Shown here: positions 42,201-50,835 of the stretch, in pieces
Layout: each line of letters starts with the position of its first letter
How positions within the stretch are numbered: position 1 is the first letter of the stretch
Assembly (NCBI GenBank): GCA_007644065.1
Contig: VJWN01000039.1
Coordinates: 211,456 to 275,455 of the forward strand
Direction: 5' to 3'
DNA: 64,000 bases
DNA from: Margaritispora aquatica
Taxonomy: Eukaryota; Ascomycota; Leotiomycetes; Helotiales; Discinellaceae
Translations under genes and position numbers: made by a program
The notes under the pieces: model-generated
Database searches by the model: none
What the model saw: the letters and a program-made list of their open reading frames with translations, nothing else
Told to the model about the DNA's origin: nothing

Positions 42201-43295
42201 AAAGCCCGTCTCCAGCACTACGATACTAAGGTCGAAGGTGTCGAACTGGCCTCTTTGCCAGAACTTTTACATCTACTTCCCAACCCGCTAGACGACGATC
42301 CTGCAGCACTGCCACATCGCTTGACCACGGTAGCAACACCCTCAGGCACTGTCTTCGTCCGCGCAGAGATATCGCATGCTCTCATTGATGGCATGACTTT
42401 GCAGAAGCTCCTTGACGAGTTTGGTTCCGCTTATTATGGTGTTGTTAATTCTGACTCTGCACCAAGATACAGAGAGTACATCGAGCATTTTCAATCACGG
42501 TCAAAGTCGGAAGACTATGCAGCAGCCATGCAGTACTGGTCCACCTATCTACGGGAAGTTAATGGCGCTTGCAAAATTCCTGCTCTACTAAAATCCAGAG
42601 ATCAATCGATCTCAAGAGAATTGCGCACCTCTCAGGTTCCCACACTTCCATCACTAGATACACTCAACAAGTTCTGTAAGAACAAGAGCCTGACTCTTTC
42701 CTCTCTCCTTCGCGCAACGTGGGCCTTACTGCTCTCCTCCCACGTACAGACCCGCCAGGTATCATTCGGCTATATAGTAGCCGGGTCCGAGACCAATATG
42801 CCACGGATCAGCGAAGCAGTTGGCCCGTTTTTCAACTTGTTGCCCTGCTGCATCAAGATCGATAATGAAGAGAGCGTGATTGATGTACTTTCGAGAATAC
42901 AACACGATGCTGCTGTTGCACTACCATATCAAGATGCATTTGTAAAGGATCTCTGCGATGAACAGGGCGTATATAATTCGATTTTCAACTTCAGAAAGTA
43001 TGCGATCAACAATGCTACCACCGATGGTTCTAAAATCAATGGTACTAGTAATGTGGAGGAAGTCGAAGATCATATTGAGTGGAAACCGATCAAAACGCAT
43101 GATCCTTTTGAGTATGATATTGCTGTTGAAGTTCTGGAAGCCGCGAGCTCTGTGTCGGTGGAGTTGAAGTGGTGGGTGGGTAGGATTGGCGGGAAACAAG
43201 CGAGTGACCTGGCAGAGGGATACAAAAGGATACTGGAAGCTATTACGAGCAGAGGTGATATGGTTGTTGCAGATCTGAAGAAGATTATCAAGTAG
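2223..43295 (+). CDS. Giant 11-module nonribosomal peptide synthetase
   Basis: Cytosolic multienzyme that activates amino acids as adenylates, holds them on phosphopantetheinyl carriers and condenses them into a peptide. Five exons: 2223-11366, 11522-14857, 14955-38333, 38388-40322 and 40374-43295. Introns are 155, 97, 54 and 51 nt, all GT-AG, and the spliced frame gives about 13,571 residues. Order: C-remnant (residues 1 to about 240, no HHxxxDG), A1-T-E, then C-A-T for modules 2-9 (A7 degenerate), C-A10-T-E, C-A11-T-E and a terminal C. Signs include FTSGSTG..PKG in ten A domains, LGGDS in all eleven T domains, HHxxxDG-type motifs in the C domains, and HHLxxDxxSW in three E domains (near residues 1010, 11250 and 12790). 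There is no methyltransferase, thioesterase or reductase. The start is the first ATG after in-frame upstream stops. The product is probably a 10- or 11-residue peptide with three D-residues, possibly cyclised by the last C domain. Substrates are not assigned. In size and module number it resembles cyclosporin synthetase, but it lacks N-methylation domains. Confidence 0.97.
6250..9480 (+). other. NRPS module 2 (C1-A2-T2)
   Basis: C1 follows E1 and carries NHAIVDG near 6690 instead of HHxxxDG. The second His and the Asp are kept, as expected of a domain that accepts a D-residue donor. A2 (about 7630-9180) has FTSGSTGKPKG near 8100 and code D-V-G-Y-C-G-I-I-W-K (the 'X' class here). T2 has LGGDSVVAMRL near 9346. 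Confidence 0.88.
9520..12890 (+). other. NRPS module 3 (C2-A3-T3), contains intron 1
   Basis: C2 has HHAVYDG near 9976. A3 is X class with code D-V-G-Y-C-G-I-I-W-K, the same as A2. Intron 1 (11367-11521) cuts its core P-loop-like motif between FTS and GSTGK; without splicing the frame stops at 11465. T3 has LGGDSIRAMRL near 12758. Confidence 0.88.
12920..16230 (+). other. NRPS module 4 (C3-A4-T4), contains intron 2
   Basis: C3 has HHALYDG near 13366. A4 is the first of the 'Z' class with code D-V-A-F-V-G-C-I-Y-K. Its core reads FTSGSTGTPKG near 14737, and intron 2 (14858-14954) falls just before FAAHTFDVS. T4 has LGGDSVAAMRL near 16091. Confidence 0.88.
16240..19500 (+). other. NRPS module 5 (C4-A5-T5)
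   Basis: C4 has HHALYDG near 16704. A5 is X class with code D-V-G-Y-S-G-I-I-W-K, differing from A2 and A3 only at position 299. T5 has LLGGDSISAMRL near 19373. Confidence 0.88.
19530..22760 (+). other. NRPS module 6 (C5-A6-T6)
   Basis: C5 has HHALYDG near 19993. A6 is Z class with code D-V-A-F-V-G-C-I-Y-K, identical to A4. T6 has LGGDSIAAMRL near 22617. Confidence 0.88.
22780..25970 (+). other. NRPS module 7 (C6-A7*-T7), degenerate adenylation domain
   Basis: C6 (HHAIYDG near 23243) and T7 (LGGDSIAAMKL near 25845) look functional. Between them a full-length A-like domain has lost its catalytic motifs. The FTSGSTG..PKG motif is replaced near 24610 by ILINAENEGVVFG, Asp235 by Met (near 24738), YGPAET by YSPRDS (near 25003), and the A10-motif Lys by Ala (GGACDR near 25645). 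The frame is intact over about 500 codons, so this is a retained inactive domain rather than fresh damage. T7 may be skipped or loaded by another domain. Confidence 0.85.
26030..29280 (+). other. NRPS module 8 (C7-A8-T8)
   Basis: C7 has HHAIYDG near 26498. A8 is Z class with code D-V-A-F-V-G-C-I-Y-K, identical to A4 and A6. T8 has LGGDSISAMRL near 29143. Confidence 0.88.
29290..32540 (+). other. NRPS module 9 (C8-A9-T9)
   Basis: C8 has HHALYDG near 29764. A9 is X class with code D-V-G-Y-A-G-I-I-W-K. T9 has LGGDSIGAMKL near 32403. Confidence 0.88.
32570..37170 (+). other. NRPS module 10 (C9-A10-T10-E2), chimeric A domain
   Basis: C9 has HHAQYDG near 33017. A10 has an X-class core with code D-V-G-Y-A-G-I-I-W-K, identical to A9. 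After the GQRIELGEIEHH motif near 35180 its C-terminal subdomain reads like that of A1 and A11 (YMVPTTW, then SGKLDRKSVKQW). T10 has LGGDSITAMQL near 35683. E2 has HHLAVDLVSW near 36231, so residue 10 should be D. Confidence 0.87.
37200..43295 (+). other. NRPS module 11 and terminal C (C10-A11-T11-E3-C11)
   Basis: C10 has SHALTDA near 37645, keeping the second His and Asp but with Gly changed to Ala; intron 3 (38334-38387) lies in its C-terminal part. A11 has code D-V-M-F-V-G-G-V-A-K, close to A1. Intron 4 (40323-40373) lies in T11, whose LGGDSISAMQ is near 40402. E3 has HHLVIDLVSW near 40955. The final C domain (about 41930-43290, SHALIDG near 42376) is followed by no carrier, so it probably releases the peptide, possibly by head-to-tail cyclisation. 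Confidence 0.87.
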
Positions 43296-43968
43296 ACTGG
43301 GAGGTAGCGAATGATGTATTTTCTGGGATTTCCTTTGAGTTTTGCTTTAGAATTTCTGTTGTTTCTTAATCTAGGTAGATTTCAAGCTTGTATCGAATGC
43401 ATGTGTTTTTAATCGGAACAAATCGCGCTAAACAACTTGGAGTTCTGATTTCCTTTCTATTAAACATGCACACTAACTAATACAGAGCTATAAGATCTAT
43501 ATGAATCATGTCCGAGAGGTACAGTCGTTTTTAATTTGATGTGATTCACCCCAAAAATATTATTTGTCTATTCTATTTGAGGACGCTTAGCTAGTCAAGC
43601 TTCATATCAGCAGAAGTCATAGGTCAGATACTCTATAGGTCAGTTGGATGTCACGTGCTTTTAAATATAATATTCGGCTATTGAGTTTCTCTCCTTAATC
43701 ATACTATATTCTATATTTTTATATAAGATTAAGCGTTATAGACATTGATCTAGGTATTTTTATAGAGCTCTCTACTACTATAGAAGGTCTTTAAACTTTT
43801 TAATCCTATCTACCTAGGTATTTGACCTACTAATTCCTCACGTGATCCACCTCCTTTTTATTCCTTACCCAGGTTAGTAGAACAACATGGATTGAACATC
43901 CTCCACTCGTAACTAATGATAATTTCAGAATTGCCCGCGATGACACTCAAATGCTCCCAAGTTCCTTT
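43296..43968. other. Intergenic: 3' flanks of two convergent genes, AT-rich remnant
   Basis: No gene is seen. The stretch 43620-43850 is AT-rich with TA-heavy words (TATAAGATTAAG, CCTAGGTATTT), similar in style to the decayed island at 57-60 kb. It may be a short fragment of mutated repeat DNA. Terminators and poly(A) signals of the NRPS and of the gene ending at 43969 must lie here but cannot be pinned down. Confidence 0.5.
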
Positions 43969-46308
43969 TTAGCCGTCTCCACCACACCCTGGGCAACTGT
44001 CACCCCAAGCTGGTCCACCTCCATTCGACCCTACCTTACAGTTGTCGAAACAGCGCGCGTTAACCCAGATTGGCGTGTGGAAACTTGCAATCCACTCGAA
44101 GCCGAAATGCTGGTCCGGGGTGCCATCATAAAGGAAGTACTCGAAAGTCCAGTCAGATGGCTTAGACCCGATACAGCTGGCTATGGCTCCGAAAAATGCG
44201 TTTTTGCCAAAATCCGATGATGCCCATCCCACGCCTGAACATGTTAGAAATGCAGCAAGTATATATGTCTCTCATTACGTACCTAAGATACCGAAATTGT
44301 CATAGAAGCCATGGTAGCTGCTTGTACAAGACCAAGATGGTGCTGTAGGCAGCGGGACGGCGCGGTTATCAAATATTGGCTGAATTCTGAATTCAAGACC
44401 TTGGGTTGTGTATGTGCCACCAAACTTGTAGTTCATGCTGCGAGTGTTAGGATTACATTGACTGGGGATAGACTACACACATACGGGTTGGACTACATAA
44501 GTTAGCAAGGGCCTCTCAGACATGCAAGGTAAACATACAGGATTATTACCGTCGCAATTGTCCAAGATGGACTTGAAAGCTTGATTGCATAAGTCGGAAG
44601 ACCATTTAGAGGATGCCATATTCCCGTTAATGAGCAAAGCGAAGTGCTCGGGGGTATCAGGAAAGAAGGTACTGTTGATATTCCATATATCGCCAGGCGA
44701 TATCCCTTTGCAGAAGTCTGGATATGTGTCGTACGCCAATTTTGGCGTTAAGTACGCCGGAGCAACTGGCGGTTTAGACGAAACGCAGAACAAAGGGCTC
44801 GGTGGATCTGGTGGTGGACCAGCAAGGAACTGCGTGAGTGCGTCGGGTTGGTCCGCAAACATGACGAGGTCATAGTATTCGAGATTAGATTTCTGCGGAT
44901 TCATGCAAGTGCAGTCTATCCACGGGTCGACGGTGCAAAGCTTCGTGTCCGATGTGCCTTGAGTAAGTGTATCAGCATGTATCAAATTTGCTTGCTATCC
45001 ACCATCTTACCTGAACAGGAGGGCAGCGAGCACACCAGATTTGTGCTGTCCGGGTCACCCTCTTCCGAAGGGCAGTCCCCTGTGGTAGTTTTTGTTAATG
45101 AACCTGAAATGGTATTATCTACACTAAGAGCGACGCTCAGAGACGTCCTAGACCGCTGCGTTAGTCACTGGACAGGGATGAGGAAGTAAACCCACCAGAT
45201 AAATGAGAGGGCGAACGCGACACCTGCGATGGCTGTCATAAGGTCCACAGTGACCCCAAATGCAGGTGCAGCAAGCTATAAGGCGGCGAATTTAGCTCAG
45301 GAAACTGTCAATTCCGACTGGAAATTACCTACCGCCCATTGGGCTAGAAATTCCGTCTGTTCTGCTTGAACAGCGGCGTTTCTGAAGCCTGGAAACGGAT
45401 TCGGAGGACTCGCTGACCGGAACATCAAGCTAATAGCCGAAGCAAGGCCTAGTCTTTGAATCAGCTTCTGGCTTTAATGCTGCTGGAGATCTTACCGGAG
45501 AAAGAGTTGTACATCAGCGCGTTTGCGTGGAGACTGAGGCAGGTTGATGTGGTTGTGATGGCTCGCTTTGTACTGCCAATACCCACTGGCGATTGGCTGC
45601 TCGAGCAAGTCCCCGGGAGGCCCATGATCGTCATGAACGATTGAGCTTGACTATCAGTAAGACTGATGTGTAGATCTCCACTGCTAGGATTGATGCTGAT
45701 TGTGGGAACTGCACTGCACAGGCTTTGCATCAGTCCCAAGCCTCACAGCTGCATAGGGTCATGACTTACGTGACCGTCGTTGGGGACGGTGGGAGGGTGA
45801 AAGTTGTCGTTTGGGAGCCACCTACTGCTACCACGCTTGTAGCACTTGCAATGTTCGAAGCCTGACTGAGCTGTGCAGGTGAAAGATGGATCGCGGAAGG
45901 GACCGCAGTGTTGCTCAGTCGGTAATGCTCTATGACGATTGCAACGACAGCAACTAGCCCAGCAACAATCAGGCCAGCAAAACGTGGCTGCAATTGTCCA
46001 GCTTGAAGACTCTGTGTATTGAGCGCTGCCTGTATGGCTGTTTGACATTGTAGGCTGCCAGTCGTACCACAACTTCCAGAGATTGCATCCTGAACAGCTT
46101 TCTGAGTAGTCTCTGACAGATAAATATCAATGCCATTCGCAGGAATAGAGGTGATGGATCCAGGCGGTACATCTGTAGGAAGGTCTCGAGGTACCAGAGT
46201 AACGGACGAGGCTTCCTCCAGAGTGAAAGTAGCCACGCCGGCTCCGAGAACAGGTCGCAGCAAGAGGCAAGTTGCAACTAGTGACGACAAATGTCGTTGA
46301 AAGATCAT
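43969..46308 (-). CDS. Secreted or membrane-linked Cys-rich fungal protein, nine exons
   Basis: Exons on the minus strand: 46308-45770, 45713-45496, 45412-45333, 45275-45196, 45147-45011, 44957-44539, 44492-44485 (8 nt), 44437-44283 and 44234-43969, giving 633 residues. All introns are GT-AG, 46-83 nt. An in-frame ATG at 46368 would add 20 residues, but starting at 46308 gives a clean signal peptide (MIFQRHLSSL, then a hydrophobic core to about residue 23). A hydrophobic segment (FAGLIVAGLVAVVAIVIEHY) lies near residue 120, and a second (FGVTVDLMTAIAGVAFALSF) near residue 290. The C-terminal half is Cys- and aromatic-rich, with CDGNNP..PMNYKFGGT near residue 490 and a Gly-rich end. As I recall, DGN(D/N)P..NP.NYK-type motifs occur in uncharacterised fungal secreted proteins and in long C-terminal regions of some LysM/GH18 chitinases. 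No catalytic motif is recognised. Function unknown. Confidence 0.7.
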
Positions 46309-47070
46309 ATTGGCGGGTGTTGTATGATGTTTTCCCCAGAACTTGAAGTTCTTGAGAGAAAACTGCAAAAAGTATAGATTATGAGAATGGAGGGTAATAT
46401 TTCGTCACCATCTTCGTCGCGAGTGAAAAAGTCCCTCGGCCGTCCGAGAGAAGGATATCATGGGTGGTATCATAGCCCCTTGGTGAGAGCTCTCATATCA
46501 CAACAGCTAACGATATGGGCAACAGGGATGGTTGGAAAGTCCGTTATGGAATAATGTAAAGGAAATGATTTTACGCATATCAGAGAGTAGTGTGGTCGGA
46601 GTGTGTTGAAGTCTAAATTAACCGCATGCAGGTACCAGGCAGGAGTTCAGGGCTTAGCGGTTATACGTATGTCAGGTAAGCGGACCGCGTGGGGTGCATC
46701 GGACCAAAAACAATATCGGTTGATGATCTGCCTTATCTCATGTCAGTCATCTCCGTGTTGCAATTTCTCTCTCTCTCCGGTACCGTGCAATCCTTGCCTT
46801 CCTTCTGAGCTTATGTACTGTATGAATTGCTGCCCATGTGAGTTCATCCTTGTTTACCATCCTTGTTTGCCATCCTTGTTCCGTCCTTAGCAGAGTTAGC
46901 CGTTGAGATCACAAGTCTAGTGGCGTGTGAGAGAGTGAGTGCACGTATAGTTTTCCAAACATCGCCTGAAGTGAGGGTTTCACAAGGCAAAATACTTGCC
47001 TCACCCGCAGAAAGTTTCCTGTCGAAGGTCTTCCTATTCGAAGAGCACAGTACGCGGACTTGCTTCAATT
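46309..47070. promoter_or_regulatory. Shared upstream region of two divergent secreted-protein genes
   Basis: This 762-bp interval separates the start of the minus-strand Cys-rich protein from the plus-strand metallopeptidase. A frame at 46603-46890 is pyrimidine-rich and not convincing. A CCATCCTTGTT-like word recurs around 46848-46880. No defined transcription-factor site is assigned. Confidence 0.4.
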
Positions 47071-48677
47071 ATGTATTCCACTCACTTTCTGTCGGCTCTT
47101 TGCCTGAGCGCTACAACTACCGCCTATGTCATTGATACAACATCTTGCAATCTTGTCGCCCGAGCATTTCTCGCCGAGAAGCTCACATGTGCCTTTGATA
47201 TGGCCACGAATGTTGTCACCGAGCTCAGTGGGCCGATTAAAGCAGAAGTTCAAACTTTGATGGACCACCTGTGGGCTCCAACCGCTGATCCATCCTTTTA
47301 TCCTACACCTCAAGAAGCAATCTTATGTACGCTATGTCTCGGTCATGATGAAGTCCAGTTCTGACAAGCTAATTACACAATGTTGAAGGTCGCTTCGCTG
47401 GAACTTGTCCGAGAAACAAGGCGCGCGTAGACTACTTCCAGTACAGAGCTGATGGTAGCAATTTTCAGTTTCCTCGAGGTATTTCGAGCATGGCGGATGC
47501 GGCGGAAGACCTTCGTGGACCCTCAGGTGCGACCAGAGCCGTTGCAGGCGACGTGGTGAGGATCATCGGATACACTTTAATCGATTCAAACTAATTCAAC
47601 ACAAGGTTTTTTACTGCTCGTCGGAAAGATACAAGGACATCACAGATCAGGACGGCAATGCTCGTATCAAAGACACGAGTATTGTCGAGTTCGTGGACGA
47701 TGATGAAGAGGATCCAAGAAAAATCTGTATCGGCGCTCTGGCTTACACGTGGGTCAGCGATGATGCAACCAAACCATCCCAGATTACACTTTGTCCATGG
47801 TTCCTGGTATGTCTTTCCCCTCCCACATGATCCCTTGATGCTGAGCTTGGAGAACAGTCTTACGTTCAAGGACTGAAGTTTCCGAACTGCGGAACATGGC
47901 GGCAGAAGCTGGTGGGGTTACTAGGTCGTCCCATTGCGCAGATTTCCGCCAAGGTCTGGCCATTCACACCCATAGACTTGCTCTCACTCTTCGATAAAGT
48001 TGTAGTACACGAGGTATACAGCATCTTCAAATCTACCTTTACACGTGTTCAAGAACTAATCTTGTCGTCACTCGTCAGCTCACTCATACGAGACATGGAG
48101 GCCAAACATTTGACTCCCCGATCGATGTCAACGCTGGCTCAGGAGTGGCATTTAGTAACGTTGCATATGGTGAGCAGAGGGGTTTCACTAAGCTTCATAG
48201 AGTGCCGCTAAATGATTCAGGATGGAAAAACTGTAGGAAGATCTCAACGAATTTACCCGACAATGGTGGCCCGAACCACGGAAAGCCAATGAACAACGCT
48301 GATTCCTATGGACTCTTCGCTTCGGGTAAGTTCATAATTTTTCAAATTCCACTTACGAAGGTTGACACAAAACAGGTGTTCGTGTGATCGGAGCCGGAGG
48401 ATCTATCGACGAAAATGGCAAAGTCAAGACAGCTTCGAGTTCTTCAAAGGCAAAACGTGCTCTGACCGCTGTGGAGAAGGAGGAGTTGGGGTCTCTCGCT
48501 GCATTTTTTGACGACGAAAGCAGCGATGGCGGAAAAGAGGCAGATATGGCGATGTGGGGACCGGTCTTCAACTCAACTTTCTTTCCTGAAGGTACGAGCT
48601 TATCGGAGGAGCAGAAGGGAATGGTTGTCAAGGCACTGATGGGTAATATGCCCGGAGAAGCGTTCCATGACCATTAG
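47071..48677 (+). CDS. Secreted HExxH zinc metallopeptidase, M35 (deuterolysin)-like
   Basis: Predicted secreted zinc endopeptidase. The signal peptide is about residues 1-20 (MYSTHFLSALCLSATTTAYV). Exons: 47071-47326, 47389-47478, 47528-47556, 47606-47806, 47858-48013, 48079-48169, 48221-48325 and 48376-48677, giving 409 residues. The zinc motif HELTH is formed across intron 48014-48078 (HE, then LTHTRHGG). It is followed by an SPIDVN segment and by NADSYGLFASG, which matches the conserved NAD.Y..FA end of aspzincins. The family call rests on these motifs; overall the protein is only loosely deuterolysin-like. One weak point is the boundary at 47479-47527. It is called here as a 49-nt GT-AG intron, but the sequence also reads as coding if the CCCC run at 47520-47523 carries one extra base. 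The gene is head-to-head with the Cys-rich protein gene and tail-to-tail with the DUF7730-type gene. Confidence 0.72.
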
Positions 48678-48825
48678 TGTGTATCGAATCGTGTCTAGAT
48701 AGTTTCTATACATGACATATCTAGTACTTCTAGCCTTTAGCGCATTGTTTGTTCACAATCTCTCGTTCACTTCTTGTCAGACTATCGAGGGGCGAGCGTG
48801 TTCATATCGGCTGTCATTCGCAACT

Positions 48826-49908
48826 TTATTGAGACGGCCACACCGCAAAAGAATCTCTTTCCATGCCTTCCCATGTCAAGATCCTCATGACGGGCAACCA
48901 TACCCTAAAAACATCTAGCCTCTCTACCAGTGGCCTTATCTGAGTTCTCAATGCTTCTCTGCAACCCCCATCGTCTCTCCACATGCGATCATCCGTCTCG
49001 GCTGCCTGTAGATGCAAATGTACTTCCCGTAATCCCTTCAGTTCCGACAATGTCTTCCAAACCATCGCTTGTGACAGCTCACTGTCTTCCATCTCGTTCG
49101 GTGCGAGTGGAAATCTGTCGAAACGTAAGATGAGCACCAGACGCTGCATGGCTTGTAACCTTTGCGGTAGGACTAGCGTATGAAGATGCTTGACAAGATG
49201 CAAGTTCTCCAACTGAAAGGTGTTTGCCGAATACAGCAGGTCGATTGCCTCAGAATATACCAGTCGACATGTCAGGAGCAGACTCAGGATCTTCTGTACA
49301 GGATCTTTGGGTCTGCCGCCTCGGGGGGACCAACAATCATGCCATGGATCTATGAACAGATCTTGCCGTCCGTATTTGCAGTGATAGTGCCGTAGGTATG
49401 GCGAATGACGATTATCATCCTCCATCTCGAGACCGAGGTGGATGTTGCGATTGCCAAGGACGAGAGTGTAGATCTGGAGGCGGAGCTCGGCGGGAAGAAG
49501 AAATATCGGGGACCCTTCCTGGGGATGTGCTATTGTGGGTGGGGGCAGAGGGTCGCTGGAGGGTTCAGGCTTGGTGAAGTTGAAGTTGAAGCGATTGGCG
49601 ACACGTGATAGGTAGGAGGCATTTTGATCCTCTGGTGGGTGCGGCGCCACCTCCGACAATGGGATTTCGCCCACGGTCAGACGACGAGATCGTGGTGGGA
49701 GGGGCTTGGGTGGCGAACGCTCGCCCTTCTTCTTCTTTCTCTGAGGTGTGAACCCAACCAAGAATGCAAGCGGGTGAGGTTGCATGGTAGGAGAATTGGT
49801 CGTCACCAGATACGAGAAAAGCGATGCTGGGGTGATGAAGGACAATATGGCTATGCTCGCATATCCATATCGAAAGAGCGTTGAATGATCGATGTCCGTC
49901 AAGCACAC
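48826..49908 (-). CDS. DUF7730-type (F-box-like) fungal protein
   Basis: Single-exon frame of 360 residues. The N-terminal third is basic and Pro-rich (QRKKKKGERSPPKP), preceded by a hydrophobic segment near residues 16-36 that might be a membrane anchor if the first ATG is used; an internal ATG near 49785 (MQPHPLAF) would avoid it. FLLPAELRLQIYTLVLG near residue 130 begins a domain typical of the large fungal family annotated as DUF7730. It is followed by ILSLLLTCRLVYSEAIDLLYSANTF, the usual CR.(I/V)Y.E....LY..NTF signature. These proteins are expanded in ascomycetes; their role is not established. Convergent with the metallopeptidase gene, 148 bp away. Confidence 0.75.
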   Translation of the reverse strand: MCLTDIDHSTLFRYGYASIAILSFITPASLFSYLVTTNSPTMQPHPLAFLVGFTPQRKKKKGERSPPKPLPPRSRRLTVGEIPLSEVAPHPPEDQNASYLSRVANRFNFNFTKPEPSSDPLPPPTIAHPQEGSPIFLLPAELRLQIYTLVLGNRNIHLGLEMEDDNRHSPYLRHYHCKYGRQDLFIDPWHDCWSPRGGRPKDPVQKILSLLLTCRLVYSEAIDLLYSANTFQLENLHLVKHLHTLVLPQRLQAMQRLVLILRFDRFPLAPNEMEDSELSQAMVWKTLSELKGLREVHLHLQAAETDDRMWRDDGGCREALRTQIRPLVERLDVFRVWLPVMRILTWEGMERDSFAVWPSQ

Positions 49909-50691
49909 ATTTTGATTTTGATGGCTTGGGGGGGGAGCTCGTAATTTCTTGGAGGTAAGGCTTTATCTATCCGGGACGGGACACCCCGCTCGGTTACACA
50001 AACTAGCGCTTACCCCACTGTTCCCACTGGAAGTACAATACAGTAGAGGAGGCGACAGATGATGAGATGAACCACACTAATGCTTGTTGTACCTTGCTTT
50101 CCCCGGCCCCACAATCTTATATCGAAGTATATCTCCGTCGCAACACATAGCGCGAAGCGGAGAAGATCGTCTGTGTTTCTGTGCGCGTAGGGGCACTAGG
50201 CATAGTAAAGGGGAATGATGGGCAAGGTTGATACCCCTATCACGTCTTGCAGTACTGCATTTCCTGAACCTAAGAGAATGGTAAAATGGTAACAAGCCCT
50301 GATAAACATGCAGGAAGGAGTAGGGTTCAAAATATACCCGGTGAGACAGAAGATTGTCAATAACAATACCAGCCTTTGCGAAATGAAGGCTGCGGGAGGA
50401 TGGTGGTGCATGGAGGAGTAGGTAGCAGATCGGAATTACGACTCATTCCAAAAAATACAACTGTCAGGATGGCACACATGAGGAAAACATGGACCTGTAG
50501 ACACGACAGACTGGCGGCTCCTTACACCACCTTAGAAATCCACGATTTCGTCCTATGCAGAATCATATTTGAAATGTTTGAGCAGTTTCTGGGAAGAGAA
50601 TGTCCTTGTCTCGTTCAAAACGTGGGTACGGTGACCAAGGCGCCCTCTAAACCTCATAACAATTATAGTACGTTATTTTATTTACCAACAC
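49909..50691. other. Intergenic, no gene seen
   Basis: Frames at 50077-50295, 50196-50411 and 50376-50696 have no recognisable domain or splice partner. The interval holds the upstream region of the DUF7730-type gene and, near 50692, the end of the out-of-frame LysM remnant described separately. Confidence 0.5.
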
Positions 50692-50835
50692 AGTAATCAC
50701 TTCCAAGCCATAAATTCGTGCACCCGGCATCCAACATAGTATCCCAGCTCTTGAAGTCCACATCGCTCATAACAAACTTCGCCTCTACAACTGCACAAGT
50801 ATCCTCCAAGACATCTGTATGATAGTTGTAGTTGT
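50692..50835 (-). pseudogene. Out-of-frame C-terminal LysM remnant downstream of the LysM protein stop
   Basis: Beyond the TGA at 50838-50836 another minus-strand frame reads DTCAVVEAKFVMSDVDFK and ends CTNLWLGSDYCVGK before a TAA. This is a clear LysM-like module of the type that closes fungal multi-LysM proteins. It is out of frame with the preceding LysMs. The TGA lies where the equivalent linker of an upstream unit has GGA (Gly), followed by a frame change. No intron with good signals restores the frame without losing the preceding Cys. It is probably a decayed last LysM, or it is reached by an unusual splice. Confidence 0.55.

Noticed and set aside
2377..43291. Many small frames on the minus strand or in other phases within the NRPS
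   Set aside because: They lie inside the continuous synthetase frame, have no domains and mirror its codons; treated as shadows.
2223..43295. Naming the peptide product or individual amino acids
   Set aside because: The ten-residue codes do not match any code I can recall with certainty, and fungal codes are poorly predictive.
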